A DNA stretch of 21,358 bases. It comes from an uncultured Gardnerella sp. (GTDB taxonomy: Bacteria; Actinomycetota; Actinomycetes; Actinomycetales; Bifidobacteriaceae). How positions within the stretch are numbered: the first letter of the stretch is position 1; each line of letters opens with the position of its first letter. The position numbers and the translations under genes were made by a program. Below the pieces are notes generated by a model that worked only from the letters and a program-made list of their open reading frames with translations, was not told the DNA's origin and made no database searches. Positions 1 to 8,944 of this stretch are shown one piece after another. Location: contig CAMYPN010000015.1 of NCBI GenBank assembly GCA_947292085.1, positions 1 through 21,358 of the forward strand, given 5' to 3'.

Positions 1-798
1 GAATGCTAATATGCCTACAACAGTAACTGCAATATTGTCCTTTAATATATGCGTTAACTGTTGTGCTACAAGAATCACAAAAGATACTGCTGCAAGCCAA
101 GACGGCACTTTTTTAATAAACTTAACAAAAATCATGCCAAATACTAGTTCTGGCAGTCTTGTTGTTAAAAGAATATCGGATGGAACTCGTGGAATTTGAT
201 AAAACTTAAAGAACACAACTGTTGCAACATATAGAGCCAACACAACGCACACTGTAACTATTGGCATTTTGTTTATGCCAACTCTTAAAAGCGGGAACAC
301 TATATAAAACAGTATTATGAATCCGAGGAACCATTCACCTAAAGTGTAAAATGTACCTACACCGAATGCTGCAGCATAACCATCCATTCCAAACAATGAA
401 AAAATTGCTGTTATTCTGTGTCTTGGCACAAAAATATAACCGTTATTACGAATAAACAGTAAAATATTCGCCACTACAAACGCCACCCAAAACATTGGGT
501 ACAGTGTTTTTGCGCGCTTTGTGTAGAACGTGCGCAAATCAAGACTTTCTCTATCCCCATAGTTGTACATAAGAGCAGCGCCAGAAATAATCAAAAATAG
601 CGATACTCCTAATCCGCCAATGTAAATTCCAAACGGCCTATTTACAAAGAATCGCGTAGGCTCCAAATATGGATTGTTAAAATGCGTTACAACAATCAGA
701 ATCGCAGCTATTGCGCGAATCCAATCCAAGTAGAAAAGTCGCGGTTTCCTTACTCGCGCGAGTTTTGGCGACGATGTATTTACACTTATATCACTCAT
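1..798 (-). CDS. acyltransferase 3 family membrane protein (partial, C-terminus outside window)
   Basis: The first 266 codons lie in the window and the gene continues past position 1. The translation begins MSDISVNTSSPKLARV, then shows the family's N-terminal pattern YLDWIRAIAAILIVVTHF, with the catalytic-type His in the first membrane segment, followed by a glycine-rich stretch ending in FLIISGAALM and several further hydrophobic segments. This is typical of Acyltransferase_3 proteins, which transfer acetyl or other acyl groups to sugars of surface polysaccharides at the membrane. The ATG overlaps the end of the upstream rgpF-like gene by 8 bases (ATGAGTGA), which suggests translational coupling. 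From the context it probably O-acylates the rhamnan-type polymer. The acyl group and acceptor cannot be read from the sequence. Confidence 0.85.
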   Translation of the reverse strand, partial: MSDISVNTSSPKLARVRKPRLFYLDWIRAIAAILIVVTHFNNPYLEPTRFFVNRPFGIYIGGLGVSLFLIISGAALMYNYGDRESLDLRTFYTKRAKTLYPMFWVAFVVANILLFIRNNGYIFVPRHRITAIFSLFGMDGYAAAFGVGTFYTLGEWFLGFIILFYIVFPLLRVGINKMPIVTVCVVLALYVATVVFFKFYQIPRVPSDILLTTRLPELVFGMIFVKFIKKVPSWLAAVSFVILVAQQLTHILKDNIAVTVVGILAF

Positions 799-2716
799 CT
801 TCTTTACCTTTACGACCAATATGCACAATTCTTTGACCAATGTACAAAGTCTTATAAAATACGCGTTTTGCAATACTTTTTAGCACTCTTAAAACAGTGT
901 AACGGAAGCGCTTTCCGCGCATTACTTCTCTACAAGTTTCTTCCAAATTGTGCTTAATCCACGGCGTGCTAACAGATTTTGATAGTTCTCGAACATCAAA
1001 TTCTAGATTCGTCATTTCTATTCTCGCAAAGTGATCCGAGAATATATATGCGTCGTAGTAGCCGTTAGATTGCGGCACGTATCCGTATGCTCGCTCTATA
1101 AAGTGCAACAACGTTCCGTCTATTTTTAGCGGTTCTGCTGGAAAATCTTCGTAAGTCCACTTTCTATCTAACAGCCCGTGCAGTGCTTTTGTGCGGAACC
1201 AGAACATTGTGCCGAGCGGTGCTATAGCGTCTTTATTTTCGTCTAACGGAACGCTAATTCCTAACTTTTTTTCTAGGAATTTCTTCGTGCCTTCAAAGTT
1301 TGGACCCCAAGTGTATGTAAATCCTGGGAAGTAGTCTGCATGATTTGGCGGCGTTGGCATTGCCATTCCAAGACGCGGATGCGTTTCAAACAGATTTATA
1401 ACGTTTTGCACATACTCTTTGCTTGCAAGAATATTCTCAAAACACTTATAAGCGAATCCGTCGCCTATGCTTCGAGGAGATAATTGCGTGACTTTTTTAT
1501 CGTGAGCAAAGCATACGTAATCGTACTTCATAAGATCTGCGCCGCCGCCCACTAAGAATGCGCTCACATCTCTACCGCGATTTTCAATCAACCGCACGTC
1601 TACGTTATACGGAAGTTGTTTCACGCGTTGTTTCACGATTTGCTGGTTTTCTTTTGAACCTACAGTTAAAATAACGTCACATCCTTGCGGCATGGATTGA
1701 ATATAGTGCAAACTTTTATCTAGCAAATCCATGTAATACAAGTGCATGCACAACGCGACTTTTGGCTTAGATGCAGGCTTAGCAGTAGATGTTGATGTAG
1801 CTGTTGATGAGTTTTCTACAATCTGATTTTGCGGCAAAATGTATCGCAAATGAAGATTCTTCATCAAATCTGCCATATTCATGCTTCGTAAAGCATTTTC
1901 CCAAATCAAATCCGTGTCATAATCTGTGTGGTCACGCAAATACTCGTATAAGTCTAATGCAGGATTTCCAACGGATTGTGTAGAAACGTCGGAGTAATCG
2001 TGGAAGAACGACCTGCGCTTAAAAATCGGGCAACGCTTATATTCCACAATCTGCCTTGCAGCATACGTTATTGGACCATAAGAGTAGCCTTCTAAATCAC
2101 TCGTATCAACGTATACAGACCACTTGTAACCCTTATCTGCAAATCGCTTTGTAAATACTGATTCATGCAATCCAACCGACTCAAAGTAGCTGTTGATTGG
2201 TGGAAGATTATTCCAGTAATCCTGAAAATCCTTAGATTGAATAAAGCTTTTTCTGTATGCGTGAAAATGCGATTGAATATGCTCTGGCAAGTATCCGTAC
2301 GGACTGTAGCCAAACGGATCTCCATTAACTTTATGGAACTTTGTTATGCCCCAAAAATCAAGGTCTTTTGCGTTCATAGCGTTAAACATTTCGCTAAACG
2401 GATAAACTGGACCCATAATCGTAGCGTTAAATAACACTACTTCATCAAACTTTTCCAGTTCATCCCAACCGTAAGAGTCCATTGCTGTTTTGTACGCCCA
2501 AACGTCAAAACCTTTGTTTTCGCGCAAAATAAATTTATCTGCGTAGCTTTTAAGCATTGCTTTGCTTGGTTCGTCTATTTTTCCATTAACTACAATCGCA
2601 AGCTCATTGAAAAATGGCTTAAATCCGTCAAGCAACGTAGACACATAGTGATCTGCGTGACCTTGCGCATCATAGAAGAAGAAAATGCCCAAGCGCTTTG
2701 GATTTTCCAAAATCAT
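791..2716 (-). CDS. rgpF: RgpF-type rhamnan synthesis protein (glycosyltransferase), 641 aa
   Basis: The protein matches the rhamnan synthesis F family, named after the streptococcal rhamnose-glucose polysaccharide rhamnosyltransferase. The N-terminal half carries the family hallmarks GIFFFYDAQGHADHYV (residues 10-25), ENKGFDVWAYKTAM (66-79) and DEVVLFNATIMGPVYP (91-106). The C-terminal half restarts at about residue 319 with a second sugar-enzyme-like region (KVALCMHLYYMDLLDKS, then IENRGRDVSAFLVGG). A low-complexity Ser/Thr/Ala linker at about 301-318 joins the halves. The start has a good ribosome binding site (AGGAG, 6 bases before ATG). It lies 64 bases after a GT2 gene and overlaps the acyltransferase gene, so the three look like one operon. 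Its likely role is cytoplasmic extension of a rhamnose-containing chain with dTDP-rhamnose supplied by the rml genes in this window. The linkage made is unknown. Confidence 0.85.
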   Translation of the reverse strand: MILENPKRLGIFFFYDAQGHADHYVSTLLDGFKPFFNELAIVVNGKIDEPSKAMLKSYADKFILRENKGFDVWAYKTAMDSYGWDELEKFDEVVLFNATIMGPVYPFSEMFNAMNAKDLDFWGITKFHKVNGDPFGYSPYGYLPEHIQSHFHAYRKSFIQSKDFQDYWNNLPPINSYFESVGLHESVFTKRFADKGYKWSVYVDTSDLEGYSYGPITYAARQIVEYKRCPIFKRRSFFHDYSDVSTQSVGNPALDLYEYLRDHTDYDTDLIWENALRSMNMADLMKNLHLRYILPQNQIVENSSTATSTSTAKPASKPKVALCMHLYYMDLLDKSLHYIQSMPQGCDVILTVGSKENQQIVKQRVKQLPYNVDVRLIENRGRDVSAFLVGGGADLMKYDYVCFAHDKKVTQLSPRSIGDGFAYKCFENILASKEYVQNVINLFETHPRLGMAMPTPPNHADYFPGFTYTWGPNFEGTKKFLEKKLGISVPLDENKDAIAPLGTMFWFRTKALHGLLDRKWTYEDFPAEPLKIDGTLLHFIERAYGYVPQSNGYYDAYIFSDHFARIEMTNLEFDVRELSKSVSTPWIKHNLEETCREVMRGKRFRYTVLRVLKSIAKRVFYKTLYIGQRIVHIGRKGKEDE

Positions 2717-2780
2717 GTTATCTCCTGATTATCCTTAATACTTTTAATTATTATTCTCTAAAATCGTAACTTTTTTAATT

Positions 2781-4055
2781 TTACTTATTTATTTTCGATT
2801 TAATTAAGTTTTTTATCTTCAGTGCAGCACGCTTATACGCTGGCATAGCGTCGTAACGTTTTTGCGCTTCAATTTGCAAACGTTTTTGTTCTTCTTCATA
2901 TTTTTGCTGATGAACCTGCATAATATGCAAAGACATTAAGTCAATTTGCTGATCATACGCTTTGCTTTGCGAATTACTAAAAGTTTTCGGTTTAGAATTT
3001 CTGTAAATTTCTAGTAGAACATCACATTTTGAGCCATGCTCTATATCGCAACTATTTTTAACGTGCTGATCCAAATAATATACAAGATTTTTTTGCAACA
3101 TTGAACAAGCACGCTCAGAACCCCAAGTTTTCGAAACAGAATTAAAAGCAGCCTCGAAATCTTCAACATTGAGCCTTGTAAAGAACTCATCTTTTACTAT
3201 TTTTAATCCTCGATTATCAAACCAGCGTGAGGCTTCTTCAACGGTTTGCTTGCGACTTTTCATCGAGGACTCGTTAGCAAAATCACTAGCAAAATCGTAA
3301 ACAGCGCTTACAACATCTTTAACACTTTGTTGTTCTACAGTGAATTTTTCAACGCTGATTTTAGATCTTCCAGAAATTCCTCTGCCAATATGGTATTTAA
3401 GCGCGCGGAACGCTGTTAAGTCTTTTAGAGTTTGAGCAAAGGCTGCAATCGCAAAATATTCGTAAGCATCTTCTGCTTTAGAAAGTCGTGTTGAAACTGT
3501 TTTTTTAAACGCATCTCGAACTAAATCACCCTTAAAAAGCGCTGTTATAACATTCCAAGGTGTCCAATGCGGAAGATCGCTAGAGAACGACGATTTTATA
3601 ATATTGTCTCCCGATTGATCACCATTTGTTTGCGCATACATTTGATCGTAGCTGTATGCAAAATCTTCATCCGCTTTACCTTCCGGATGAATAGAAACAC
3701 CAAAATGCAATATATCTGCAGGATTATTAGTAACGTAAGAATAAAGAACTTCGCAAGCTTTAAGCTCAATCTCATCGTCTGCATCAACGAAAAGAACGTA
3801 ATCTCCAATAGTTTCCTGAACACCAGTTTTACGTGCAACGTGTCTACCGCAATTATGATCTTTAGCAATAATTTTTACTCTAGAATCTTTTTTCTCGTAA
3901 TCACGCAAAATCTGCAAAGTATTATCTGTGCTAGCGTCGTCAACAACAATAATCTCAATATTTTTAAGAGTTTGATTAACAAGCGAATCCATGCACTGTT
4001 TAATATACGGTTCCTTGTTATACGCAGGAACAACCACAGAAATTGCAGGATTCAT
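2781..4055 (-). CDS. family 2 glycosyltransferase, 424 aa
   Basis: The N-terminal 110 residues form a GT-A fold of glycosyltransferase family 2: ISVVVPAYNKEPYIKQ at residues 5-20, VVDDASTDNT at about 37-46, and the metal-binding DADD at 91-94. The rest is an uncharacterised helical region ending in a Lys/Gln/Glu-rich, coiled-coil-like tail (about 375-424). The ORF is open for 22 more codons upstream, but the ATG at 4055 is preferred: it has GGAG seven bases upstream and places the first beta strand at the start, as usual in this family. It is the first gene of the minus-strand set leading into the rgpF-like gene. It probably transfers one sugar to the growing surface polysaccharide. The donor and acceptor are not predictable from sequence alone. 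Confidence 0.85.
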   Translation of the reverse strand: MNPAISVVVPAYNKEPYIKQCMDSLVNQTLKNIEIIVVDDASTDNTLQILRDYEKKDSRVKIIAKDHNCGRHVARKTGVQETIGDYVLFVDADDEIELKACEVLYSYVTNNPADILHFGVSIHPEGKADEDFAYSYDQMYAQTNGDQSGDNIIKSSFSSDLPHWTPWNVITALFKGDLVRDAFKKTVSTRLSKAEDAYEYFAIAAFAQTLKDLTAFRALKYHIGRGISGRSKISVEKFTVEQQSVKDVVSAVYDFASDFANESSMKSRKQTVEEASRWFDNRGLKIVKDEFFTRLNVEDFEAAFNSVSKTWGSERACSMLQKNLVYYLDQHVKNSCDIEHGSKCDVLLEIYRNSKPKTFSNSQSKAYDQQIDLMSLHIMQVHQQKYEEEQKRLQIEAQKRYDAMPAYKRAALKIKNLIKSKINK

Positions 4056-4062
4056 AAATCGT

Positions 4063-4066
4063 CTCC
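4063..4066 (-). promoter_or_regulatory. ribosome binding site that fixes the GT2 start
   Basis: GGAG lies seven bases upstream of the ATG at 4055. The farther upstream in-frame start at 4121 would add 22 residues that do not belong to a GT2 fold. Confidence 0.65.
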
Positions 4067-4135
4067 ATTGCACACTAAACGGTAAAATAGCACAAATCAT
4101 GTCTATTGTACTACTAAACACAATCAGTTTTTAGA

Positions 4136-4163
4136 TTGCTGTCACGCATTAAAATCTTATAGT
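4136..4163 (+). promoter_or_regulatory. candidate promoter for the GtrII-type gene
   Basis: TTGCTG (4136-4141) and TATAGT (4158-4163) are separated by 16 bases, in the gap between two divergent genes and about 55 bases before the ATG at 4218. This is a consensus-like reading, not an experimental site. Confidence 0.45.
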
Positions 4164-4217
4164 ATATTTTTAGTAATGAGTAGCACATGCATATCAAACG
4201 CATAGAAGGGTTGTAGT

Positions 4218-5888
4218 ATGAATCAAGCAGACTCTAGTTGCATTAAAGAATTAAACACTAATCAACTACAAGATTCAGCTACACTTGCAAAATGCGGCAA
4301 AAAAAGCAACTCAACTAGCACAACTGGAGCAATTATAGAAAAAACGTATTCTTTTAAAGACTTCATTTATTTTTGTAAATCTAATGTTGCTGAACTTGCA
4401 ATAAGCGCGATTTTTTTGATTATTGCATACGGTCAAAAAGCTTTTTCTAACACTTTTTCTATAGACACAGAAGAGATGATCTCTAGATCTAATGCTCTTT
4501 ACAATTCTTGGATACGACTAGAACGCTTCGGCTTGCTGGCTTTTAAGTACGTTACAGGAAGATACTGGTATAACAATTCTTTGGCCGGCATACTTATGGT
4601 TCTTGCGCTTTTTGCGGCCGCAACAACGTGGGCATATTTGTTTAGCAAAGTGCATAATTTGGGCACAAAATTCCACCCAGCTTTATTTATGATTCCGTTT
4701 ATAAGCGCTCCTATTCTTGCAGAAATGCTTGGATTCTTGCTTATGGGAGATGACGTAGCTTGTGCGCTAATGTTTGTTAGCATATCGCTTATGTGCACGC
4801 ATAACGCGTACCAAAATCGTAAAGAACTTAAAACTCTTTCAAAATACGCACTAATGGCTTTTGTTTTTGCAGTTTTTGGTTTCACTATCTACTTGGCAAT
4901 GACTACTGTTTTTGTTGCCGGAACAGCCATGATTGCGCTAATGGTTAAAGGCAAATATGCGTGCAAATTCAAGAACATAGTAGCGTACGTTTTTACGTAT
5001 ATTTGCGTATTTATAGCAAGTTATGTAACCTATGCGATTTTGAACAAGATTGTTATAGCTACCAACCACACCTTCACGGATCCGTACATTAAAGAACAAA
5101 TGCGTTGGGGTAAAGACCCTATAGCAAAAATCATTTATGCTATAGTTTCACGTGCAAAAAACATGTATTTAGGAAAAACAATATTCCATAGCAAATTTAT
5201 AACAATTGCATTAATCGCTTTAGTGTTATTAACTATTGTTCAAGTGATTCGTAAAGAACTTAACACTTTTACTGTTATTTTTGCTATTGCTATAGCTGCA
5301 AGCCCTATGATGATGAGCGTAATACTTGGAACAGCTGGAATTGCTCGAACAGAACTAACCTATCCGCTCGCTGGAGCTTTTGCATCAATGTATGTACTGC
5401 ATTACATTATGCAATTTAGTAAAAAGACTTTAACAACAATTATTGCGTGCATTCTTATTGCAATTATTGGATTAAGCCAATCGTTTACAGTAAACCGCTT
5501 GTATTATACGGAATACATGACTTACAACCAAGACTATTACATTGCTCAAGATGTTGTTAGAAAAATAGAAGTACTACAGGCGAATCGTAAAAAACCGCTT
5601 AAAGTAATATTCGTTGGAAATCATGTATCAGACTACAATCCTAGCGAGTTTAAACCAAATCAACTTGAGCTTATTGGGCGATCAATGTTTGAGATTGGAT
5701 TCTCAACTCTTCACGGCACATGGGTAAAAAGTGGTTTCATACGCTCAACTACTGGATTTAAGATGGAAACACCTGTATCAGAATCAGCTTATATGAGTGC
5801 AGAAGAGGCCGCACAAAATCTGCCTTCTTGGCCTTCGGATAAATGCACTACTGTTTTAGATAACAAGTATATAATCGTAAAATTCTAA
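4218..5888 (+). CDS. GtrII-type polytopic membrane glucosyltransferase, 556 aa
   Basis: After a hydrophilic N-terminus of about 50 residues, the protein has about ten hydrophobic segments. The first extracytoplasmic loop contains SIDTEEMISRSNALYNSW followed by ERFGLLAFKYVTGRYWYN, the arrangement seen in the glucosyltransferase GtrII (Glucos_trans_II) family, where an acidic pair in this loop is thought to be catalytic. These GT-C enzymes take a sugar from a polyprenyl-phosphate donor on the outer face of the membrane and add it to a surface polysaccharide. A GtrB-type donor synthase is encoded just downstream on the opposite strand, which fits this role. The start has GAAGG upstream. The C-terminal 100 residues are soluble and contain a short KVIFVGNHVSDYNP stretch of unknown role. 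The gene is transcribed alone, opposite to both neighbours. Confidence 0.8.
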   Translation: MNQADSSCIKELNTNQLQDSATLAKCGKKSNSTSTTGAIIEKTYSFKDFIYFCKSNVAELAISAIFLIIAYGQKAFSNTFSIDTEEMISRSNALYNSWIRLERFGLLAFKYVTGRYWYNNSLAGILMVLALFAAATTWAYLFSKVHNLGTKFHPALFMIPFISAPILAEMLGFLLMGDDVACALMFVSISLMCTHNAYQNRKELKTLSKYALMAFVFAVFGFTIYLAMTTVFVAGTAMIALMVKGKYACKFKNIVAYVFTYICVFIASYVTYAILNKIVIATNHTFTDPYIKEQMRWGKDPIAKIIYAIVSRAKNMYLGKTIFHSKFITIALIALVLLTIVQVIRKELNTFTVIFAIAIAASPMMMSVILGTAGIARTELTYPLAGAFASMYVLHYIMQFSKKTLTTIIACILIAIIGLSQSFTVNRLYYTEYMTYNQDYYIAQDVVRKIEVLQANRKKPLKVIFVGNHVSDYNPSEFKPNQLELIGRSMFEIGFSTLHGTWVKSGFIRSTTGFKMETPVSESAYMSAEEAAQNLPSWPSDKCTTVLDNKYIIVKF

Positions 5889-5908
5889 ATTACTAACTAA
5901 AAATAAAA

Positions 5909-5959
5909 TTGCTCACGCTTTATAAATGTACCTAACAAATGAGTATAAAGTGTGAGCAA
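5909..5959. terminator. bidirectional terminator between convergent GtrII- and GtrB-type genes
   Basis: TTGCTCACGCTTTATA (5909-5924) and TATAAAGTGTGAGCAA (5944-5959) are inverted repeats, pairing over 16 positions with one G-U-type mismatch. The stem ends in AT-rich sequence and lies between two stop codons (5888 and 5976) of convergent genes. Confidence 0.7.
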
Positions 5960-5975
5960 CAAACTGTGAGCAAAC

Positions 5976-6947
5976 TTAGATAAGTGTTTCGATCTCGTAA
6001 CGTGGGCGATGCTTAGATTCCATGTAAATCTTGCCAATATATTCGCCCACAATGCCGATTGAAAGCATAATCAATCCGCCAATAAACCACATTGAGAACA
6101 TAATAGAACCCCAGCCTGCAACTGCTTTTCCTTGCAAAACGGAAGCTATTACATAAATGAACACGCCTAATGAAACTAAAATAGACGCAGAGCCAACAAA
6201 TGTTACAAAACTCAAAGGCTTAGTAGAAAAAGACGTAATGCCATCTATAGCAAACGAAATCATCTTTTTAAGCGGATACTTAGACACGCCAGCTTCGCGC
6301 TTGCCTCGCACATACTCAACTTTTGTTGACTTAAAGCCAATCGATGGAACTATACCACGCAAGAAAAGATTAACTTCTTTATATTCCAAAAGAGCCTTCA
6401 ACGCATTCTTGCCCATAAGTCTATAATCGGCATGATTTGGAACAGTTTCTGCACCCATCCACTTGAAAACACTGTAAAAAGCTAATGCCGTACTGCGCTT
6501 AAACCACGTGTCTGTTTTTCTAGACGAGCGAACGCCATACACAACCTCGTAGCCTTCCACATACTTTGCAATAAACTCGTCAACAACATTAACATCGTCT
6601 TGCAAATCAGCGTCCATGGAAATTGCAGCATCGCAACCAGATTTATATGCTGTAGTTAAACCAGCAAGCAGAGCATTCTGATGGCCACGATTATGCGCAA
6701 GCTTTACTCCGCCAAAAAGCGAAGGATTCGACTTGTGCAAATCGCAAATAATATTCCAAGTTGAATCTTTAGATCCATCGTCAACAAAAAGAATACGGCT
6801 CGAATCTGAAATAATCTTATTTTCAATAAGAAAAGTAACTTTGCTTAAAAGAATACTAGAAGTCTTCGGAAGAACAGGCTCCTCATTGTAGCAAGGAAGA
6901 ATAAAATATACGCATGGACGCTTGCCGTTTTGCAATGTTTCAAGCAA
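5976..6947 (-). CDS. GtrB/DPMS-like polyprenyl-phosphate glycosyltransferase, 323 aa
   Basis: A GT2 catalytic domain occupies residues 10-230: YFILPCYNEEPVLP at 14-27, FVDDGSKDSTW at 54-64, and the DADLQDD metal and nucleotide motif at 112-118. Two membrane helices follow at about 245-270 and 279-303. This layout matches GtrB bactoprenol glucosyltransferases and the dolichol-phosphate mannosyltransferase group, which load a sugar onto undecaprenyl phosphate on the inner face. It is the expected partner of the neighbouring GtrII-type enzyme. Translation appears to begin at a TTG codon with GAAGGG seven bases upstream; no ATG fits the conserved N-terminus. It follows the epimerase gene by 63 bases on the same strand and is probably co-transcribed with it. 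No GtrA-like flippase gene is seen in the window. Confidence 0.85.
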   Translation of the reverse strand: MLETLQNGKRPCVYFILPCYNEEPVLPKTSSILLSKVTFLIENKIISDSSRILFVDDGSKDSTWNIICDLHKSNPSLFGGVKLAHNRGHQNALLAGLTTAYKSGCDAAISMDADLQDDVNVVDEFIAKYVEGYEVVYGVRSSRKTDTWFKRSTALAFYSVFKWMGAETVPNHADYRLMGKNALKALLEYKEVNLFLRGIVPSIGFKSTKVEYVRGKREAGVSKYPLKKMISFAIDGITSFSTKPLSFVTFVGSASILVSLGVFIYVIASVLQGKAVAGWGSIMFSMWFIGGLIMLSIGIVGEYIGKIYMESKHRPRYEIETLI

Positions 6948-7010
6948 TATTAATCCCTTCTAAAAACCACAATTAGCATTAAAATCCAGAAAAGTAACGA
7001 TTTGCAATAA

Positions 7011-7853
7011 TTATTTCAGGAAATCACTCATGATCTTGGAAATTTTGCTATTATCTCCCCAAACTGCTGGAGAATCGTATGGCCTATCAGGGAACGCGCC
7101 ATATTCAAGCGAAATATCAAGATTATTCTCACGAATGTAACGCTCAACGCGATCTGCCAGAGAAACAGGCTCCCCCGTGCAGCAATTAATTACGCCATTT
7201 ACTTTATCTTGCAAAACGGTTGCAGCAATTTGCTTAGCCAAAACATCTACATTAATAAAATCGTACTTGTTCTTGCCAGTAGTAAACGGGAAAGTTTTCT
7301 TGCCATCCTGAGCAGCCTGAAGAAGCTTAGAGAAAATAGAGTTTCCACGAGCATCGTCACCAACGATGTAGTACGCGCGAATCCACTGAACAGTAACGTC
7401 ATACTCTTTACCTAAAAGCAAAGTAGCTTCACGCAAAGCATTCTTAGAAATGCCATACATGGAAGCTGGCTTGCAAGGCGTGTTCTCGTCAATAGCGCCC
7501 TCCCAGTAGCCAACTTCGTGCATAGAACCCATAACAGCAATCTGCTTTAGGCCGCCCTGAAGCATAAGTCGAATAAAGCGGTAATGGTTAGATAAATCTT
7601 CCATATGAGTGTCTGCAGCATGCTTAAAACCATTACGCCAAGCCATATGCAAGCAAACGTCTGGAGACCCAAGCTTCGTGAACAAATCAGCATCATCGCT
7701 AAAAATATTCGCTTCAATACGCGTTGCACGCTCGTCAACGCCGTCAAGACGCAAATCGGACGCAATTACTTGCGCACCAGCATCCAACAACGCTTTAACA
7801 ACATGACGACCAATATATCCACCAGCACCGGTAACAAGAATTCGCTTACTCAT
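7011..7853 (-). CDS. NAD-dependent epimerase/dehydratase (extended SDR), 280 aa
   Basis: The N-terminus MSKRILVTGAGGYIGRHVV carries the Rossmann motif TGxxGxxG (residues 8-15). The active-site Tyr-x3-Lys is seen as Y133 G I S K137, and a serine precedes it in MGSMHEVGYW (Ser110). These mark an extended short-chain dehydrogenase/reductase acting on nucleotide sugars. The exact reaction (4-epimerase, dehydratase or reductase) is not resolved. The ATG at 7853 is chosen because it begins the Rossmann strand; a GTG 16 codons upstream would add an atypical leader. No clear Shine-Dalgarno precedes the ATG, so the transcript may be leaderless or weakly translated. It is the first gene of a pair with the GtrB-type gene and may make the sugar which that enzyme loads onto the lipid carrier. 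Confidence 0.8.
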   Translation of the reverse strand: MSKRILVTGAGGYIGRHVVKALLDAGAQVIASDLRLDGVDERATRIEANIFSDDADLFTKLGSPDVCLHMAWRNGFKHAADTHMEDLSNHYRFIRLMLQGGLKQIAVMGSMHEVGYWEGAIDENTPCKPASMYGISKNALREATLLLGKEYDVTVQWIRAYYIVGDDARGNSIFSKLLQAAQDGKKTFPFTTGKNKYDFINVDVLAKQIAATVLQDKVNGVINCCTGEPVSLADRVERYIRENNLDISLEYGAFPDRPYDSPAVWGDNSKISKIMSDFLK

Positions 7854-8017
7854 AATTGACAAGTTTAGCAGTGTATAAAAACTTTCAAACATACCAAGCA
7901 CAGTAAAGCTATAAACAAAAGCAACCTAACACAAAACACGTGCTAGTTATTAGCCCAAATCAATCCCCAAATGTAAACTAGAACGAAGTTGTAAGTGTGC
8001 AATACCGCTAAATTCGT

Positions 8018-8025
8018 AAGAAAGG
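8018..8025 (+). promoter_or_regulatory. ribosome binding site that fixes the ABC permease start
   Basis: AAGAAAGG lies five bases before the ATG at 8031. The GTG at 7995 has no comparable site and would add 12 residues. Confidence 0.6.
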
Positions 8026-8030
8026 CAACG

Positions 8031-8894
8031 ATGACAGCAAAGTCTGACGCCATCTATCATCCTGGTAAAAGCAAAGGCCTGATTGACATTCCAAGATACC
8101 TTTATTTGCTTGACCTACTTGTAAAAAAAGAAGTGCGTATTCGATACCGTGGCTCTTGGCTGGGCATGGCTTGGACGTATGTGAAGCCAATTACACAATT
8201 TATAGTGTTTTACGTAGCAATGGGAATTTTCCTAGGGCTTGGCCGCGGAGGCGGAATTCAAGCCTACCCACTGTACCTTTTTAGCGGAATCATAGTAACG
8301 AACTTCTTCGTAGAAGCATTCTCTAATTGCACAAGATCCATACTTTCTAACGCTGGACTGATACAAAAAATCTACCTTCCTAGAGAGCTGTTCCCGCTTG
8401 CTTCTTTGCGCGTAGCTCTCGTACACTTCTTCCCACAAGTAATAGTGCTTATAATCGGAGCATTTTGCATGGGATGGATTCCAGATTTCGCAGGCATAAT
8501 AGTTGCGATAGTCGGATTCGTATCAATATGCACTTTTGCCTTCGGATTAGGATTATTCTTTGGAGCAATTAACGTTTTCTACAGGGATGCAGAAAATATT
8601 ACAGACTTGGTTGCAATGATTGCAGTGTGGTTAGCTCCATGCTTTTACACTTGGCAAATGGTGGCCATTCACGTTCCAGCGTGGGCACTGGAAGTCTACT
8701 ACGCGAATCCTATTGCAATATGCGTTGAAGCATTCCACCGCGGTTTCTGGCTAAATGCCACAGATCACACGTTCCAATTTGCGGGCGCATGGTCCTTAAG
8801 ACTTTGCGAAAGCCTGTTGGTTGCTTTTGTAGTTCTGCTCATTGGCGAAGGAACTTTTAGACATCTTGAAGGCAAGTTCGCCCAGGAAATTTAA
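8031..8894 (+). CDS. ABC-2 type polysaccharide exporter permease (Wzm/TagG-like), 287 aa
   Basis: The N-terminus reads DLLVKKEVRIRYRGSWLGM followed by WTYVKPITQFIVFYV, the cytoplasmic helix and first membrane segment typical of ABC-2 permeases for O-antigen, teichoic acid and other polysaccharides. Five to six hydrophobic segments follow, with YANPIAICVEAFHRGFW near the C-terminus, also usual in the family. The partner ATPase gene begins 50 bases downstream. Together they should move a completed, lipid-linked polysaccharide across the cytoplasmic membrane. It is the first gene of a plus-strand set that continues into the dTDP-rhamnose genes, so export and precursor supply seem to be co-expressed. 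Its promoter must lie in the 177-base gap before it, but no hexamer pair there is convincing. Confidence 0.88.
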   Translation: MTAKSDAIYHPGKSKGLIDIPRYLYLLDLLVKKEVRIRYRGSWLGMAWTYVKPITQFIVFYVAMGIFLGLGRGGGIQAYPLYLFSGIIVTNFFVEAFSNCTRSILSNAGLIQKIYLPRELFPLASLRVALVHFFPQVIVLIIGAFCMGWIPDFAGIIVAIVGFVSICTFAFGLGLFFGAINVFYRDAENITDLVAMIAVWLAPCFYTWQMVAIHVPAWALEVYYANPIAICVEAFHRGFWLNATDHTFQFAGAWSLRLCESLLVAFVVLLIGEGTFRHLEGKFAQEI

Positions 8895-8944
8895 GCCGCT
8901 TAGGATTAGCGAATTTACTTTTAGGGGTTACGCAGGAGTTACAT

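Noticed and set aside
3567..4085. Plus-strand ORF of 172 codons opposite the GT2 gene
   Set aside because: It is antisense to a clear GT2 domain with DADD and DDASTDNT motifs, has no family signature, and its composition is that of an antisense frame.
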